From: Puccinellia tenuiflora
Taxonomy: Eukaryota > Streptophyta > Magnoliopsida > Poales > Poaceae
Direction of reading: 5' to 3'
DNA length: 64,000 nt
NCBI GenBank assembly: GCA_012064385.1
Contig: QRDG01000400.1
Coordinates: 62,001-126,000, forward strand
Positions 22,391 through 34,465 of this stretch are shown one piece after another (positions within the stretch are counted from its first letter, which is position 1; every line of letters begins with the position of its first letter). The translations under genes were made by a program, and so were the position numbers. Below the pieces are notes generated by a model, which was given only the letters and a program-made list of their open reading frames with translations, was not told the origin of the DNA and ran no database searches.

Positions 22391-24079
22391 ACTAATTGCA
22401 GATCCACACAGGTTCATTGGCCTCTACGTGTTTCCACCTACTTGTCCATGTCAGCACGATTTGCAAGGTTCTGTTGGTTTAGGACCAAACCAAGTCATTG
22501 CAACATTGTCAGGGCAACGATTCTGCAATTTTCAATTTACGAGGACTAAATCAAGTCAATCGCGCAAGTATAGGGATCGTAGATGCATTTTATTCCTAGC
22601 AAAAAGGAGCGGACTAGAGTTGAGCTGGCACTGCATATATAATATAATTGTTTTCTTGAAAAATGATTCCTCGTAGCTCTTCTGATGTTAAGTTTACCAT
22701 TATTTATTCGATGCTACTTGGAAGATTTATTTTGAACAATTTTCCTCAAATGCCCCAATTTTTTTAAAATTGGACTACTAAGTGAGAGAACATGCCAACT
22801 TAATTTCTTATACGTTTCTGGAAACTCGGCCAACTTCAATATTTTTTTTCCTTTTGACATGGGCCAACTTCCATTTTGACACTCCTTCCAATCCGCTATA
22901 TATGTCACGAGAAAATAACTAACCAGGTACAATTCATAGCGCAAGTCATGAGAAATATTTAGAATATAAGTATCACAATCCTTCAGAAGGACCGTTGGGA
23001 CGAGCTAACCAGCAATTTTTCTTTAGGCTTGCACCTGAAACTGGTAATAAAGAATCATTCTTTATTTTTTGCAAATATGAAGAATCAATCTTGAATTCGT
23101 CTTATTTTGCACTCTCAACGTTCAGAACAAGTCAACTTAAATTATGATATGTTAAGCTGCTTGAAAATAGTAAAAACGAGCTAGACGGACAGAACTATCG
23201 ATGTTCTTCACAAGGACCATGAGGCAGGATCAATTAATTATAGGCAATAAATCCGGATTAGACGTATCTTCATGGTCATAAACACTCAAGTTTGAGAGGG
23301 AAAATTTGCTCTCTGTTACAATCAAAATTCAATTCATCAAATATTGTTCCTTATTACAATTATCAAAATTCGCAGAACAAACAGTTGTGCAGGGTGGAAT
23401 GGACAACAGCAAGCTTCATCGACCGAGAGCCCTGAGCACTGAAGGGATCTAGCGATCTGGCATTGTCCTGGCTAATTGCAGAGCAGGAACTAGAGTAGAA
23501 CTGGCACTTGCCTATAAAATAAAACTGGTTTCTTAAGGAATGATTTTCCTTAGCTTTTTTGTTAATTTTACCGTGATACCTCGATTGATAGAAAGTGAAT
23601 TGGATAACTAAATAGTCAGTCTGACACTTGAATCATTCACTTACTCTTCTTAGCCACGTACTTTGCAAATTCCCCCCAAGGTTCATTCTTAGCTCTTGAA
23701 GAATGATTCAGATGACACGAACTTGCTGGCATTTCATACCAAATAGAACTGGTTTCTTGAAGAATGATTCTTCTTAGCTCTTGTGTTAAGTTTTCATGTA
23801 TCTTTTTCCTCGATAGAAGGTTAATTGGGTAGCTACTGAACAGACAATCTGGCACTTGGTAATGAAGAATCAATCTTGAATTCATCTTATTTTGGACCCC
23901 TAATGTTCACAAAATCGGCTAACTTCAATTCTGATATGTTTCCGAAAAATTGGTCAACTTTAATTTCCAATACATTTGAATATTTGCTGCTAAGAAGTGG
24001 CATAACGAGGCTATATGGACTAGCACAAGGACCATGAGAGTCAGCCAAAAATAAAATTAATAAGGTGAAAAATAATCAA
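22391..24079. repeat. Flanking modules of the duplicated units, no gene
   Basis: 22714-23300 matches 57300-57830 (AAATTGGACTACTAAGTGA, GACATGGGCCAACTTCCATT). 23400-24050 repeats the sequence found downstream of the small minus-strand gene elsewhere (TAAAATAAAACTGGTTTCTT, GACCATGAG). Here no gene body follows. Confidence 0.65.
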
Positions 24080-24400
24080 AATTTGGGTGAATCGGAAATA
24101 ATAGTGAACAAAAAATATCGGCGAGCCGGAAATAATAGTGAACCGAAAAAAGAACTAAAATTTGGTTGAACCGAAATAATAGTGAACAAAAAATAACAGT
24201 GAACCAAACTAGAACCAAAATTCGGTGAACTGAAAATAGTAGTGAACCAAAAAATAGTGAATCGAAATAGAACTAAAATTCGGTGAACTGAAAGTAGTAG
24301 TGAACCCAAAATAATAGTGAACCAAAAGTGTCGATGAACCGAAAATAATAGTAAACTAAAAAAGAACTAAAATTCGGATGAACTGAAAATTATGGTGGAC
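24080..24400. repeat. Minisatellite
   Basis: Imperfect units of roughly 20-50 bp with AATAATAGTGAACC and GAACTAAAATTCGGTGAAC. It is followed by an A-rich stretch to about 24690. No gene. Confidence 0.75.
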
Positions 24401-24889
24401 CTAAAAAGTAGATCGCTGGGTTAAAAAATTGTACATCGATTCATAAAAATATTCAATGGTTTTCAAAAAATGTTGGTGGGTTAATAAAAAAAGTATTCTT
24501 GTATTACCAAACAAATGAAAAATGAAAAAAGAGAAAAATGTAAAAGGAAAATAAAGATGAACTGGAAAATAAGAAAATAAAAATGGTACAGATAAACGGA
24601 CCAAAAAAGAAAACATATAGAAAGAAAAGAATAACGTAAAATCATTAAGAAGAAAGAAGAAAGAAAACGACAAAAAACGTGTCGAGCTACGACCCATCTG
24701 TTGGGCCAAGCGGACGAACGCACGCTAGGACTCGGAACTGGTGAGGTATACTGCTTGCACTAAAATGCTAGGCGGTGGGTGCATGCTGCCCGACGGCCAC
24801 ATGGACTGAAGATTCCCTCCAAGACTCTATTCATTACCCGCCAATCGATCGTACAACCACCGTAGTTGTATGGCCACTTCTTGCTTCAG

Positions 24890-25400
24890 TTGCTCTACAC
24901 ACACATATATATATACACGCACCCTCGACGTGATTTTTCATCTTCTCGGGCTATTTGGTACAACCGTTTCATCTCCTCGGGTTATTTGGTACAACCCTTG
25001 ATGCAATTTGTTTGAGCTCTGTTTTTGTTCCTGGAATTGTTAAACTCTCCCTAGACCTAGACATTACTCGATCTAAGCAGAAGATGCAATGTTGTGTGTG
25101 CGTGGTCACGTGTACACACACTTCTAAGAAATTCACAATGAGTGGCATCAGAAAACAAACATTCAATTACTCTAACTCGACTTCCTAGGAGTCTGTGCCG
25201 ACTGGTGATCGTGTCACTCAGCTCTGTTTGCAACACTGACATGATAGAGGTTCGCTTGGATGGGCATACTGCCCGCATTGAACATTGGTAAGCGGTACCT
25301 CGTACGTTTCTTGGAGTCCGCACTAGAGCATCACACAGTTTTCAAGCTGGGCCACATCATAATGAGTTTATCTGTGGAGGGTGTGTGTGTGGAATGCACG
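24890..25400 (+). repeat. Duplicated unit, type C copy 2
   Basis: TATATATATAC (24908) is followed by CCCTCGACGTGATTTTTCAT, a partial repeat of CTCGGGTTATTTGGTACAAC, then CAATGAGTGGCATCAG (25135) and GGATGGGCATACTGCCCGCA (25258). It is truncated before the tail. Confidence 0.75.
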
Positions 25401-26082
25401 ATTTCACCGAATACTGAAGGTATCACGCGGGTAGCGACCCAGAGGCCAGAGCCGTCCTGGCTAATTGTTGCAGAGCAGGAATTAGATAGAGCTTGCACGT
25501 CTTGCCTATAAAATAAAACTGGTTTCTTGACGAATGATTTTCCTTAGCTTTTATGTTAAGTTTACTGTGATTTCCTCAACGAATACAACATGAATTGGAC
25601 AACCAAACAGCCGATCTGACACTAGAATCATTCTCGAACTCCTGAAGAATGATTCAGAAGACATGAACTAGCTGCTGGCACGGACAAAATAGAACTGGTT
25701 TCTGAACCTCTTTCCTCAATAGAAGGTGAATTGGGAAAGTACTGGACAGACAATATGGCACTTGGTAATGAAGAACCATTCCTCAATAACGTTCAGAAAA
25801 TCGGCCAACTTCAATTCTGATATCTTTCCGGAAATTTGCCGCTAAGAAATGGCATTACGAAGCTAGATGGACTAGCACAAGGAACAAGAGACAGGATTAA
25901 TTAATCGTAGGCAGTAATAATGGATTAACGTATCTTCATGGTCATAATAACACAGACAGTACATCTGCTCTCTGTTACGACCACAAACAGAAACACAAAC
26001 AAATTAACGCATCAATTTTTTTCTCTTATTACAAACATCAAAATTCGCAGAACAAACAGTTCTGCAGAACGGAATGAACATT
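25401..26082. repeat. 3' flank module upstream (on plus) of the small gene, copy 1
   Basis: It contains TAAAATAAAACTGGTTTCTT (25510) and TCTTCATGGTCATAA, and ends with ATTCGCAGAACAAACAGTTC (26043). The same order recurs at 33130-33830, 35660-36170, 51720-52190 and 57600-58480. It is probably the 3' UTR and downstream sequence of the minus-strand gene. Confidence 0.65.
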
Positions 26083-26530
26083 TCAGTAAGCTTCCAAAGA
26101 TCGAGCAATCGAAATCCTGACCACGGAAGTGACCAGACCACGCGGCCACACGGGCCAATTGTTACAGAGCAGGAACCTGGTGAGCACGAAGAGCGCGAAG
26201 ACGGGGAGGTCCCTGGCGGGACAGCGCCTGGGTCCGTCGCCGTTGGCCCTGCGCAGCGCATCCACCTCCTTGAGCAGGTCGAACTCGAGCCCCTTGCGCT
26301 TGAGCTCGGAGACGCACCTCCTGAGCAGCGCCGCGTCTTCCTGCTCCCGCGCCAGGACCCGCTCCAGGACGGCCTCCGTGTTCGCCTTGTACCGCAGCGA
26401 GGAGAGCAGGGAGACGAGGCACGGGATCCACGACCGCCGGCACGAGCTCGCCGCGCACCCGAGGCCAAAGATTGTCTTGAAGGCCCGCCTGTCGATCGTA
26501 GATCCTCGGTAGTTGGATGCCAGCTCTCTC
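26083..26530 (-). pseudogene. Small coiled-coil, two-hydrophobic-segment protein, copy 1
   Basis: The minus frame reads CRRSWIPCLVSLLSSLRYKA, then a charged heptad-like stretch (VLERVLAREQEDAALLRRCV, then SELKRKGLEFDLLKEVDALR), then a second hydrophobic segment (DLPVFALFVLTRFLL) and a stop at 26083. Compared with copy 3 the first membrane segment has lost its AMLWAL part. No in-frame ATG exists near the start, since the region that holds MHDA in copies 4 and 5 is replaced. The other frames here give Arg/Ser-rich shadows. The family is unknown to me. A small membrane protein with a coiled coil is an inference from the pattern alone. Confidence 0.55.
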
Positions 26531-27238
26531 AGGTTTTATTTTCGGCCTATAAATAAAGGTACCCTCTACACATTTTTTCATCTCCTCGACTTATTTAGTA
26601 CAACCCTCAGGAAGCCACGATCGATCTGATGTAATTTGTCCCACCTCCGTTCTTGTGTTTGAAACTGTTAAACTTTTCCAAGACCATAGGCAATACTCCA
26701 TCTAGACTACACGAGATGTGATGTTGCATGTGTCGTGTGCATGGACACATTTCTTTGAAGTTCGAAATGAGTGGCATCAGAAATGCACGTTCAACTACTC
26801 TTCCATCGTATCGTAAGATTTTCTACCGACAGGTGGTCCTGCCACTTAGCTTTGTTTCCTACTGAAACTGAAACTGATAAAGATTGCAATGGAAGGGTGT
26901 ATTGTCTGCCTTCAACCCTTTGACTGCTCGCCCGTCCTGAAGCACTCTGGACGTAGTCTGCATTCTGTTGAGGGACTCTCGAGATCATCACCCGTTTTTT
27001 GGGACGGGCGACCCCATGATAATGACTTGCTCGGTGGAGGGTGTGTGGATATTTTCGTCTATGCTTTTGATTGGTGTGTTAGTGTGTTGTGCATTGTTTT
27101 TCATCAATTTGTGGGCTTCGTGCTCTTTGAAACCTCAATTCTCTTTTTTACCCTAATTATCTGGACAACTATTTTCTTCTATGTCAATAGGCAGTGCTCC
27201 CGTCCTATCGCAGAAAGTGCCATAGCTACAATTTGTAT
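26531..27238 (+). repeat. Duplicated unit, type A copy 1
   Basis: TATA-like CCTATAAATAAAGGTACCC (26547), AAATGAGTGGCATCAG (26765), and the AT-rich tail with GGCAGTGCTCCCGTCCTATC (27190). The tail resumes at 27922 after a LINE insertion and again at 30157 after a Helitron. One plus-strand frame (26889-27308) stays open, but it is not conserved with other copies. Confidence 0.75.
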
Positions 27239-27921
27239 AATCAATTTGTCTGGAAGTTCTCCGCATCCGGGAAATTCAACAGGGCGATGTTCCTTGGGAA
27301 AACCTTAATGCCAGGAGCCAAGGAAATATGGCACTCCCACGCGCTCCTCTCAGAGAAAATCCATGCTTGGTTGGCACTCTAAAACCGGTGCTGGACTTTA
27401 GACATGCTTGCTCGACGAGGCCTTCTGCATCAGCCCCATTGTCCACTCTGCTGCCATGCTACGGAGACAATGCAGCATCTCAGGACATCATGCCAAACAG
27501 CAAGGGAAATCTGGTTCAGAGCCCTGAGTAGTGACAACCTTCAGAACCTGGCGCCGGATACGGACTGTGCTATACAAGAATGGTGGTCCTCTGCCTGTGC
27601 ATGCTTACCGACCGCTGAGAGGAATAAATTCAACACGACAATCATAGTCGGCTTGCGACAAATCTGGCTGGAGCGCAACAGCAGAGATTTCGACAACATA
27701 TCCCATCTGCCGCAGGTAGTCACCCAAACTATTAGAGCGGAGTTAGACTTGATTAGGCACAGTCATGAAGGCAGGCAAGAGAGAGGAGTTGCGTGAGTTT
27801 TATTTCTGTGCTTGTACCTGTAGCGGACAGCCCACACGGCTGTGGATCACACCCCTGTAAATTGTTTTTTCTCCCAATCTTAATGAAAATGACACGCAAG
27901 TCTTTTGCGTGTTCTGGAAAA
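27239..27921 (+). mobile_element. 5'-truncated LINE (L1 type)
   Basis: The insertion is flanked by an 11-bp target duplication ACAATTTGTAT (27228-27238 and 27922-27932), and other units give the uninterrupted site. It ends in a short A run after TCTTTTGCGTGTTCTGG. Only the last 0.7 kb of the element was inserted, the usual result of incomplete target-primed reverse transcription. Confidence 0.9.
27249..27799 (+). pseudogene. C-terminal end of a LINE reverse-transcriptase protein
   Basis: The readable frame is in 27404-27796: LARRGLLHQPHCPLCCHATE, then MQHLRTSCQTAREIWFRAL. The CPLC...H...C spacing is the zinc-binding domain (zf-RVT type) found at the C-terminus of plant L1 reverse transcriptases. 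Upstream, 27249-27400 has the same protein in broken frames (SGKFNRAMFLGKT). The stop TGA follows RQERGVA. The polymerase and endonuclease are missing. Confidence 0.8.
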
Positions 27922-28009
27922 ACAATTTGTATTACATTGTATTTAAGATGATGGAATTACGAGTTCATGCTTCCAGTTGGATTTAATTCATAATAAACTA
28001 GCAAATGTG

Positions 28010-28027
28010 CCCGTGCGTTGCTACGGG
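28010..28027 (-). other. 3' terminal hairpin of the Helitron
   Basis: CCCGT and ACGGG form a 5-bp stem with an 8-nt loop, 8 nt from the terminal CTAG. This is the termination signal for rolling-circle transposition. Confidence 0.85.
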
Positions 28028-29479
28028 TTTGATTATAATTGTTGATGTGTTCAGCTAATACCAAAGCACCCATCTGCGCTGACATGACGGGATCAAGGTT
28101 GTAGAATAGAAACCAAAACAACGTCCCACCTCCCGAACACGAACAAGCATATGAGTTCTCCCAATCTAAAGTAACAGTTTGAAGAGATAAGAATCAATCC
28201 TAATATGTTCACGCCATGAGCGAGGCGTCCTACTCGGATGTATAGGCTGTTGCCGTTTCTAAAGAAGGTGGTTCAACATTAGACATTAGGTTAATTACCT
28301 TACATTGCGACTCACTCATCAATCAGCATATATTTGCATGATTTTATTGTCCATTTTCCGAATATTATAATGCGGACCAACGATCCTCACTCGTTGGTGG
28401 CTATTTGAGGGATGTGGCCGTCTCTTGAAATTTGGGGTCCTGGAGCGAGGTGCAAAATTGGGGACTAAAATGGCTGATATGATGGTCTATACTTTGTATG
28501 ATTGTTACTCACAAAAATGTTCTATTAACATTTAATTAGTAATATAAATATAATCTTCGTGAGGCGTCTTAATTAGCAACACAAAGAAGTATACATGATG
28601 TCCAATGGAATTAGATGGATGTTCTGAAGACACAGGACGCCTTCATAATTTTTTCCTAGATGCTTAACCAACTTGTGAACCCACAATGGCAGTGGAAAAT
28701 GGTACCACCGAAAACATCCTTCCTAGTTTGCCTCCTTGATTAACCTACTCCCAGAGGAACAATCCTAAGCTTCTAAAAAATATTATCAAAAATCAAAATT
28801 CATAAAGTTGTCAATCAATTATCTTGCAAGGCTTTGCCCACTCTGTCATGCTTCCTCGTCATTTAGTGTATGGTCTTCCGTAATGCAAGTACAGAGTGGC
28901 CATCTTTGTGCTCTTGGGATGGTACCATTACCCCTGCTCTGTCCGTTTTCTTGAGTGTTTCCACAGAACACGAAACTCTTTTTCTTTGTTTTCCCTGTCC
29001 GTGATCTGCAATAGTGTCTCACTGTTTTTTTTTCTCTCAAGAATTTCACAATTGCCACACGTTTTTAGTGGCAACATATTATCTTGGCATTCATCTATAC
29101 TCATAAAAGAATCCCTGATATACACAAAATCTTAGCCATGATATGGTACGGTACTAATACATTTTAGCTCAGCTACATTAGACAATTCGTCATGTTCAAA
29201 ACACCAGAAAATTTATAGTTTCAGTTTCTTTAAAGGCCAAACAGATGGATACGCATGTATCTGAAAACATGTAGATATGCAGGTTCAATTAAAAGGATAG
29301 GTATCTGCTAGAGAGTAGAGAGGCGACGACGGCGCCTGCACTTTACCTGACTTGTGCCACCGTGACGGCAAGTGAAGGTGTCCTGCAAGAGTGCAAGGGC
29401 AGCGGGAGGGCGCCTAACTACATCGACCTGTAGCCTGTACCATGAGCAACATCTGACTTGCAGGTCCCAGGATTGACAA

Positions 29480-29760
29480 GTGAAATTTGTTGGAGAAGGG
29501 ATATATTCCCTCATGCTGCCTAGCACGTATTGGAACATCCTGTACCACGCCTCCTCTAACGCCATCTCGGCCGGCATCGAGCTCGCGTTGGATGTTGCGC
29601 TGCGAGATCCGTTGGCTCGGCGGTGCTCTAATGGTGTCCGTGGCAGTGGTTTGCGTCCCGGATCTCACAATGGAGCTGTACAAGAACGACAGAGGACCTT
29701 GGCTGAAAACGCTGGTGTGGATCCGCTGAGCTGGTGTGGTGGCGTTTCTCGGTCGACACA
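29480..29760 (+). pseudogene. Possible captured gene fragment in the Helitron
   Basis: A GC-rich patch contrasts with the AT-rich Helitron body. One frame reads STYWNILYHASSNAISAGIE and then loses sense. Another frame continues with GALMVSVAVVCVPDLTMELY, then KNDRGPWLKTLVWIR and a stop. If these belong together, a frameshift lies near 29610. The product was not recognised. Capture of host gene pieces is typical of Helitrons. Confidence 0.3.
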
Positions 29761-30156
29761 GCAGCGGCCGGAGGTGCAAGCTTCTTCGGCAGCGTCATGG
29801 CGTGGGCTGCGAGGCGGCTAAAAGCGCAAGAAGTCTATGTCTACGGTGGTATCAGCCGGGTTCGGCGGCGGCAGCGCATCCCGCTCCGTTGGGTACGCTG
29901 ATTTTGGCCGAATTTCAGGATTCATCATCGGGGAGGGTCGAATTAAGTGGAGGCGGTGATGTTTTTGCTTCGGGTGGAAGTTTGACGGAGGAAGGGGAAA
30001 GAAGATTGGGTCGCGCTATTTTTTTTCGGATGTTGAACCATTATTTTCTTTATAACGCGGTGGCAGTCTCTGTAATTATACCCGAAAATAAGAGCAATAC
30101 GAAAGTTGGACGAAATTTTTGGGAGAAGCAACTCTTTTTTTATTATTAGGTAAAGA

Positions 30157-30530
30157 TAGGGAGGGACCCTTTTTTGGTAGTGGATTCTCAGCCACTTATC
30201 TTACACATTCCCTCCAACGTTCAGAACTAGCCGATGCAGTTACGTTTGCGGCCAAGAAATAGCACAAAGAATCTGGACGGACAGAAGTATCAGCCTTCAT
30301 GAATACATGATCAATGGATTGAATAAAACGGGATTAATCAACGTATCTTGATGGTCACAGACACTAATGTTTGAGAATATAAATTTGCTTGCTCTCTGGT
30401 ACAACCGCAAAAAGAACAAAATGCAACGCATCAAATATTTGTTTTCCTTATTACAAACATCAAAATTCGTAGAACAAACAGTTCTGTGGGACGGAATGAA
30501 CACATTGGTATGCTACCGCTAAGGTTATAG
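30157..30530. repeat. Unit tail and 3' flank module with the small gene deleted
   Basis: After the A1 tail comes the 3' flank (AACGTATCTTGATGGTCACA, ATTCGTAGAACAAACAGTTC). At about 30505 it jumps straight to the promoter of the next unit. The whole minus-strand gene body seen in other units is absent. Confidence 0.6.
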
Positions 30531-31390
30531 TTTTGCCTTATATATAAAGGTACCTCTACATGAATTTTCATCTCCTCGGTTTATTTGGCGCATCCCTTAG
30601 GAACACACAACATCGTGTCATGCCTTTTATTGATCTGATGAAATTTGTTCCACCTCTGCTCCTGTGTCTAAAATTATTGAGCTCTTCCTAGACCATAGAC
30701 AATACTCCATCTAGACATGAGATGTGATGTTGCGTGCGCTGTGGGCATGGACACATTTATGCTGGGTGTAATTGGTATCTCTCGATATTAATATATTCTC
30801 TTTATCAAAAAAAATGGACACATTTATGTGAAGTTCGGAATGAGTGGCATCAGAAAAGCACGCTCAAGTACTCTTCTATAATTCTGTAAGAGCTTGTACA
30901 GCTTTGTTTCTTACACAACACAATAGAGGTTCACTTGGAAGGACATACTGCCGACATTGAGAAATCTGGCTGCCGAAGAGTGATGAGAAACTTCATGCAT
31001 AACTTGGAGTCGCACTCTGTGTGGAGGCTCTCGAGAGAATCACACACTTATTGGGACGGGCTACCCCTTGATGACTTGATTAGTGGAGGGTGTTTTGAAT
31101 GCATGAAGTCACCGGGATTTTTCCCTGCTTTTGCTTGGTGTGTTAGTATGTATGTGGTAGGTTTGTTTGTTGTTCTCATCGATTTGTCAGGTCGGAGCCT
31201 CATGCTTTTTGAAATCTTGTTTCGTCTTTTTGTACTAATTATTTAATTATCTGGGCAACTATTTTGTTCTAAGTAGATAGGCAGTGCTCCCCATCTTCTA
31301 AAAAAAAGTAGGTTAGCTGCAATTTGCTTTACACTATACTTTAGATGTTGGAATTGCGAGTTCATTCTTCTATTTGGATTTAAATTATGA
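30531..31390 (+). repeat. Duplicated unit, type A copy 2
   Basis: TTATATATAAAGGTACC (30536), GAATGAGTGGCATCAG (30838), GGAAGGACATACTGCCGACA (30939), then the tail with GGCAGTGCTCCCCATCTTCT (31280). The plus-strand frame 30935-31246 (with WCVSMYVVGLFVVLIDLSGR) is the longest open version of this region. A LINE tail lies at 30762-30813. Confidence 0.75.
30762..30813 (+). mobile_element. 52-bp LINE tail insertion
   Basis: Flanked by an exact 15-bp repeat ATGGACACATTTATG (30747-30761 and 30814-30828). The inserted bases end CTCTCGATATTAATATATTC, TCTTTATC and an A run, a 3' end of plant LINEs. All other units lack it. Confidence 0.85.
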
Positions 31391-31689
31391 TTAGACATAT
31401 CTTCACGATCATAAATACTCAAGTTTGAGAGGGTAAATTTGTTCTCTGTTACAATCAACAGAAGCACAAACGAAATGTAATGCATCGAATCTTGTTCCTT
31501 ATTACCATCTTCGGAATTTGTGCAATCGATCCAGGGGGAACAAACAACATCGAGCCTTGGACGTACCGCTGCAGACAATCCTTTGTAAACTGTTGGCCCT
31601 CGTGTTAAGGTTTCCTGTACCTTTCCTCTAAAGTTTTCCTGTACCTTTCCTCTATCTGGCACTTGGTAATGAAGAAATCATTCTTGAAT

Positions 31690-31920
31690 TCTTCTTATTT
31701 TCCGGAAGAGCCCGAAGATGGGGAGGTCCCTGGCGGGCCAGCGGCTGGGGCCGTCTGTGGCGGCGGTGTGGTCCTTGGTCCTGCGCAGCGCGTCCATCTC
31801 CTTGAGCAGGTCCAACTCGTTTCCCTTGTGTTGAGCTCGGCCACGCACCTCCCGATCAGCGCGGCGAGGCCGGCCAGCGCGGCGCCGCGATCTGGCTCAG
31901 CTTGTGACCTTTATATATTC
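31690..31920 (-). pseudogene. Small coiled-coil gene, copy 2, decayed
   Basis: It keeps the C-terminal segment (CCCGCCAGGGACCTCCCCATC and the LLKEMDALRR-type region at 31780-31810) but has deletions from 31830 onward. No frame connects the parts. The upstream frame 32137-31856 (NYRGCTIDRRALNRT) corresponds to the promoter side of other copies. Confidence 0.5.
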
Positions 31921-32069
31921 TGTCCGAAAGGAGTGGAGTGGCGTGGCTGGGAATCATTCGGCTCGGTGGTGGGTGCACGCTGGCCCGGCAGCCAAATGGG
32001 CCGAAGATTTGCTCGCAGGTTCTATTCAAGGCCCGCCTGTCTATCGTACAGCCTCGGTAGTTGGATGCG

Positions 32070-33130
32070 CGCCTATATATATATATATAGGTACCCTCTA
32101 GGCCTCTACACACAACACGTGCCGTGATCGGTCTCATGTAATTTGTTCCACCTCCGCTCTTGTATCTGAAACTGGTAAACTCTCCCTAGACCATAGAAAC
32201 TATTCCATCTAGACATTAGATATGATGTTGAGTGTGCTGTGTTTGTGGACACATTTCTTTCAACTTCGGAATGAGTAGCACCAGAAAAGCTCGTTCAACC
32301 GCTCTTCCCCAATCTTCTAATAGATTGCGCCGACCGATGGTCTTGTCACTTAGCTTTGCTTCGTGAACAAAAGGATAATGATTCACATAGAAGGGTGTAG
32401 TGTTCGCATTCACAAACTCTGACTGCTCGCCGGTCCAGCATCACTCTAGACGTAACTTCGAGTCTACACTCTGTTGAGAGGTGCTCAAGATCTTCACACC
32501 CTTTTTTGAGATGGTCCACCCCATAATGACTTGCTCGGTGGACGGTGTATGGAATGCAGAACGACAATGAGATTTTCTTCTCTGCTTTGCTTGGTGTGTT
32601 AGTGTATGTAGTGCGTTTGTTTGTCGTTTTCATCGATTTGTCACGTTGGGACTTCGTACTGTTTGAAAGCTTGCTTCGCCTTTTTTTCTTCTAATTATCT
32701 GGACAAAGGCAGTGTTCCCATCTTCTCAAAAAGTACGATAGCTACAATTTGTATTACAGGGATGAAATTATGAGTTCATACTTCCGTCTGGATTTAAATT
32801 ATGATAGATATGTAGGGATCTGCCTTTTCCGGCCGGGAATTCTTAAAAGGAGTGGACCTTTCTTCTGCCTAAGAGGAGGCAAACTGATTTGGGTCGGTCC
32901 AATATTGCTAGTTTCGGGTACAGTTCAAGCCCCGTTTGTCAGGTTGGGAAGTTTTGGCCGTGTTAGCACCAGCATGTGGGCCAGTCACATCATTTATTTT
33001 GTGTCAAGTGGAGAAAATGGGATATTTAGATTCTAAGATGTTTTTTTTTTCAAAACAAGTCAAAATTTGTGGTCAAAATAAATTTCCTTGGCGTCTTGGT
33101 TCTATGTTATTTTGTCTTTACTAACAGAAA
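32070..33130 (+). repeat. Duplicated unit, type A copy 3
   Basis: A (TA)n-expanded TATA region (32076-32090), GAATGAGTAGCACCAG (32269), GAAGGGTGTAGTGTTCGCA (32391), and a tail to GGTTCTATGTTATTTTGTC (33100). Confidence 0.75.
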
Positions 33131-33845
33131 TTGTTCCTTATTACAATCTCAAAATTCGTAGGCGGGAACGAACATCAGTAAGCTTCATGAATCAGCCAAT
33201 CGAAGTCCCTTGGTATGCAATCTTGATTTCGTATGTTTGCATCTGAAGCTGGACTTTCAATTACAAAATGCAAGCAAAATGGAGGAGCATAGATTCAGAT
33301 TACAGAAACTAGCTGGCACTGCGTACAAAATTTTACTGGTTTCTTGAAGGATGATTCTTAGCACTTGTGTTAAGTTAACCTGTACCTTTTTCCTCTACAC
33401 AAGGTGAACTGGGTAACTACTAAACAGACAATCTTGCATTTGGTAATGAAAAAATCATTTTTGAATCCTTCTTATTTTGCCACCTAAACGTTCAGAATTA
33501 GCCAACTTAAATTCTGATATGTTTTGGAAGAATCGACCAACTTCAGTTCTGATATGTTTCCGGAAACTCAGCCAAGTTCAATTCTTGTTGCTAAGAAATC
33601 GCATAATGAAGCTAGATGGACTCGCAATCCTTCACAAGGACCATGAGACAGGATCAATTAATCGTAGGCAGTAAAAATGGATCAACGTATCTTTATGGTC
33701 ACAAGTCATAACACTGACATTAAATTTGCTCTCTGTTACAGAAACACATACAAATTCTACACTTATGCATCAATATGTTTTCCTTATTACAAAAATCAAA
33801 ATTCGCAGAATAAACAGTTCTGCAGGGTGAACGAACACATCAGTT
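33131..33845. repeat. 3' flank module of the small gene, copy 3
   Basis: Same order of motifs as 25401-26082 (GATTCTTAGCACTTGTGTT, AATTCGCAGAATAAACAGTTC). No gene. Confidence 0.6.
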
Positions 33846-34202
33846 CTATCTAAAAAACGAACACAGCAGTAAGCTTCCTCCATCGAAGTCCTGAGGCTGG
33901 AAGTGACCAGATAACGAGGCCATCGCCTGGGTCCGTCGCCGTTGGCGTGGCCTTGCCCCTTGGACTCGACGCAGCGTGTCCACCTTCTTGAGCAGGTCGA
34001 ACTCGAGGCCCTTGAGCTTGAGTTCGGCGACGCACCTACCCAGCAGGGCGGCGTCCTCCTGCTCCCGCGCCAGCACCTGCTCCAGGACGGCCTCCGTGTC
34101 AGCCTTGTACCGCAGCGCCCACAGCATGGCCAGGGAGGAGAGCAGCGACAGGAGGCACGGGATCCACGACCGCCGGCACGCGTCATTCTGCCCGGTAGAC
34201 AC
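33846..34202 (-). pseudogene. Small coiled-coil, two-hydrophobic-segment protein, copy 3
   Basis: The best-preserved coding frame of the family: ACRRSWIPCLLSLLSSLAML and WALRYKADTEAVLEQVLARE lead to QEDAALLGRCVAELKLKGLE and FDLLKKVDTLRRV without a break. Residues about 10-30 are one hydrophobic segment and about 32-75 are heptad-like. It then diverges (RQRRRTQAMASL) and lacks the second hydrophobic segment. The frame has no ATG: the segment carrying MHDA in copies 4 and 5 is deleted and only GTG is available. Function is unknown. Confidence 0.55.
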
Positions 34203-34232
34203 ATGGGCTGAAAGATTCGCCTGCAGACTCTA

Positions 34233-34465
34233 AATTGGATAAAAAAATTCAAAAAATAATTTAAAAAATAAAAATAATCGGCACTCATACGCCGACGGTA
34301 ATGGTGCACTGACGGAATGGTCGGATGCCGTCTTGTGTGTCCCACCATCACGTACGCCAACGGCCAGGTGGGTACACCGACGGGCCGAAACGCCGACGCC
34401 CGCCGTCGACGTATCTATACGCCGACGGCTTCCGGCCGTCGGCGTATCGTGCGTTTCCCGTAGTG
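34233..34465. mobile_element. CACTA 3'-end fragment at a unit junction
   Basis: Ends GTGCGTTTCCCGTAGTG, a CACTA tip, preceded by palindromic CGCCGACGG subterminal repeats (34286-34447). The other tip is missing. The left side is A-unit sequence that breaks at 34232, and the right side is the start of a B unit. Confidence 0.75.

Larger units (their letters stand above)
27998..30156 (-). mobile_element. Helitron, 2.16 kb, non-autonomous
   Basis: On the minus strand it begins TCTTTACCTAATAATAAA (at 30156) and ends GCACATTTGCTAG (27998). A 3' terminal hairpin lies just before the end. It sits between A (27997) and T (30157), the Helitron target, without duplication. Other A units read ATGATAGATATGGAGGGA across this point, and removing 27998-30156 gives the same spacing, which confirms both ends to the base. 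No Rep/helicase is visible. Confidence 0.9.

Noticed and set aside
26004..26581. Long Arg/Ser/Gly-rich ORFs over small gene copy 1 and its paralogs (36259-36768, 58414-59007)
   Set aside because: They are alternative frames of the GC-rich small gene. Across copies only the frame with SWIPCLLSLLSS and LKGLEFDLLK stays similar.
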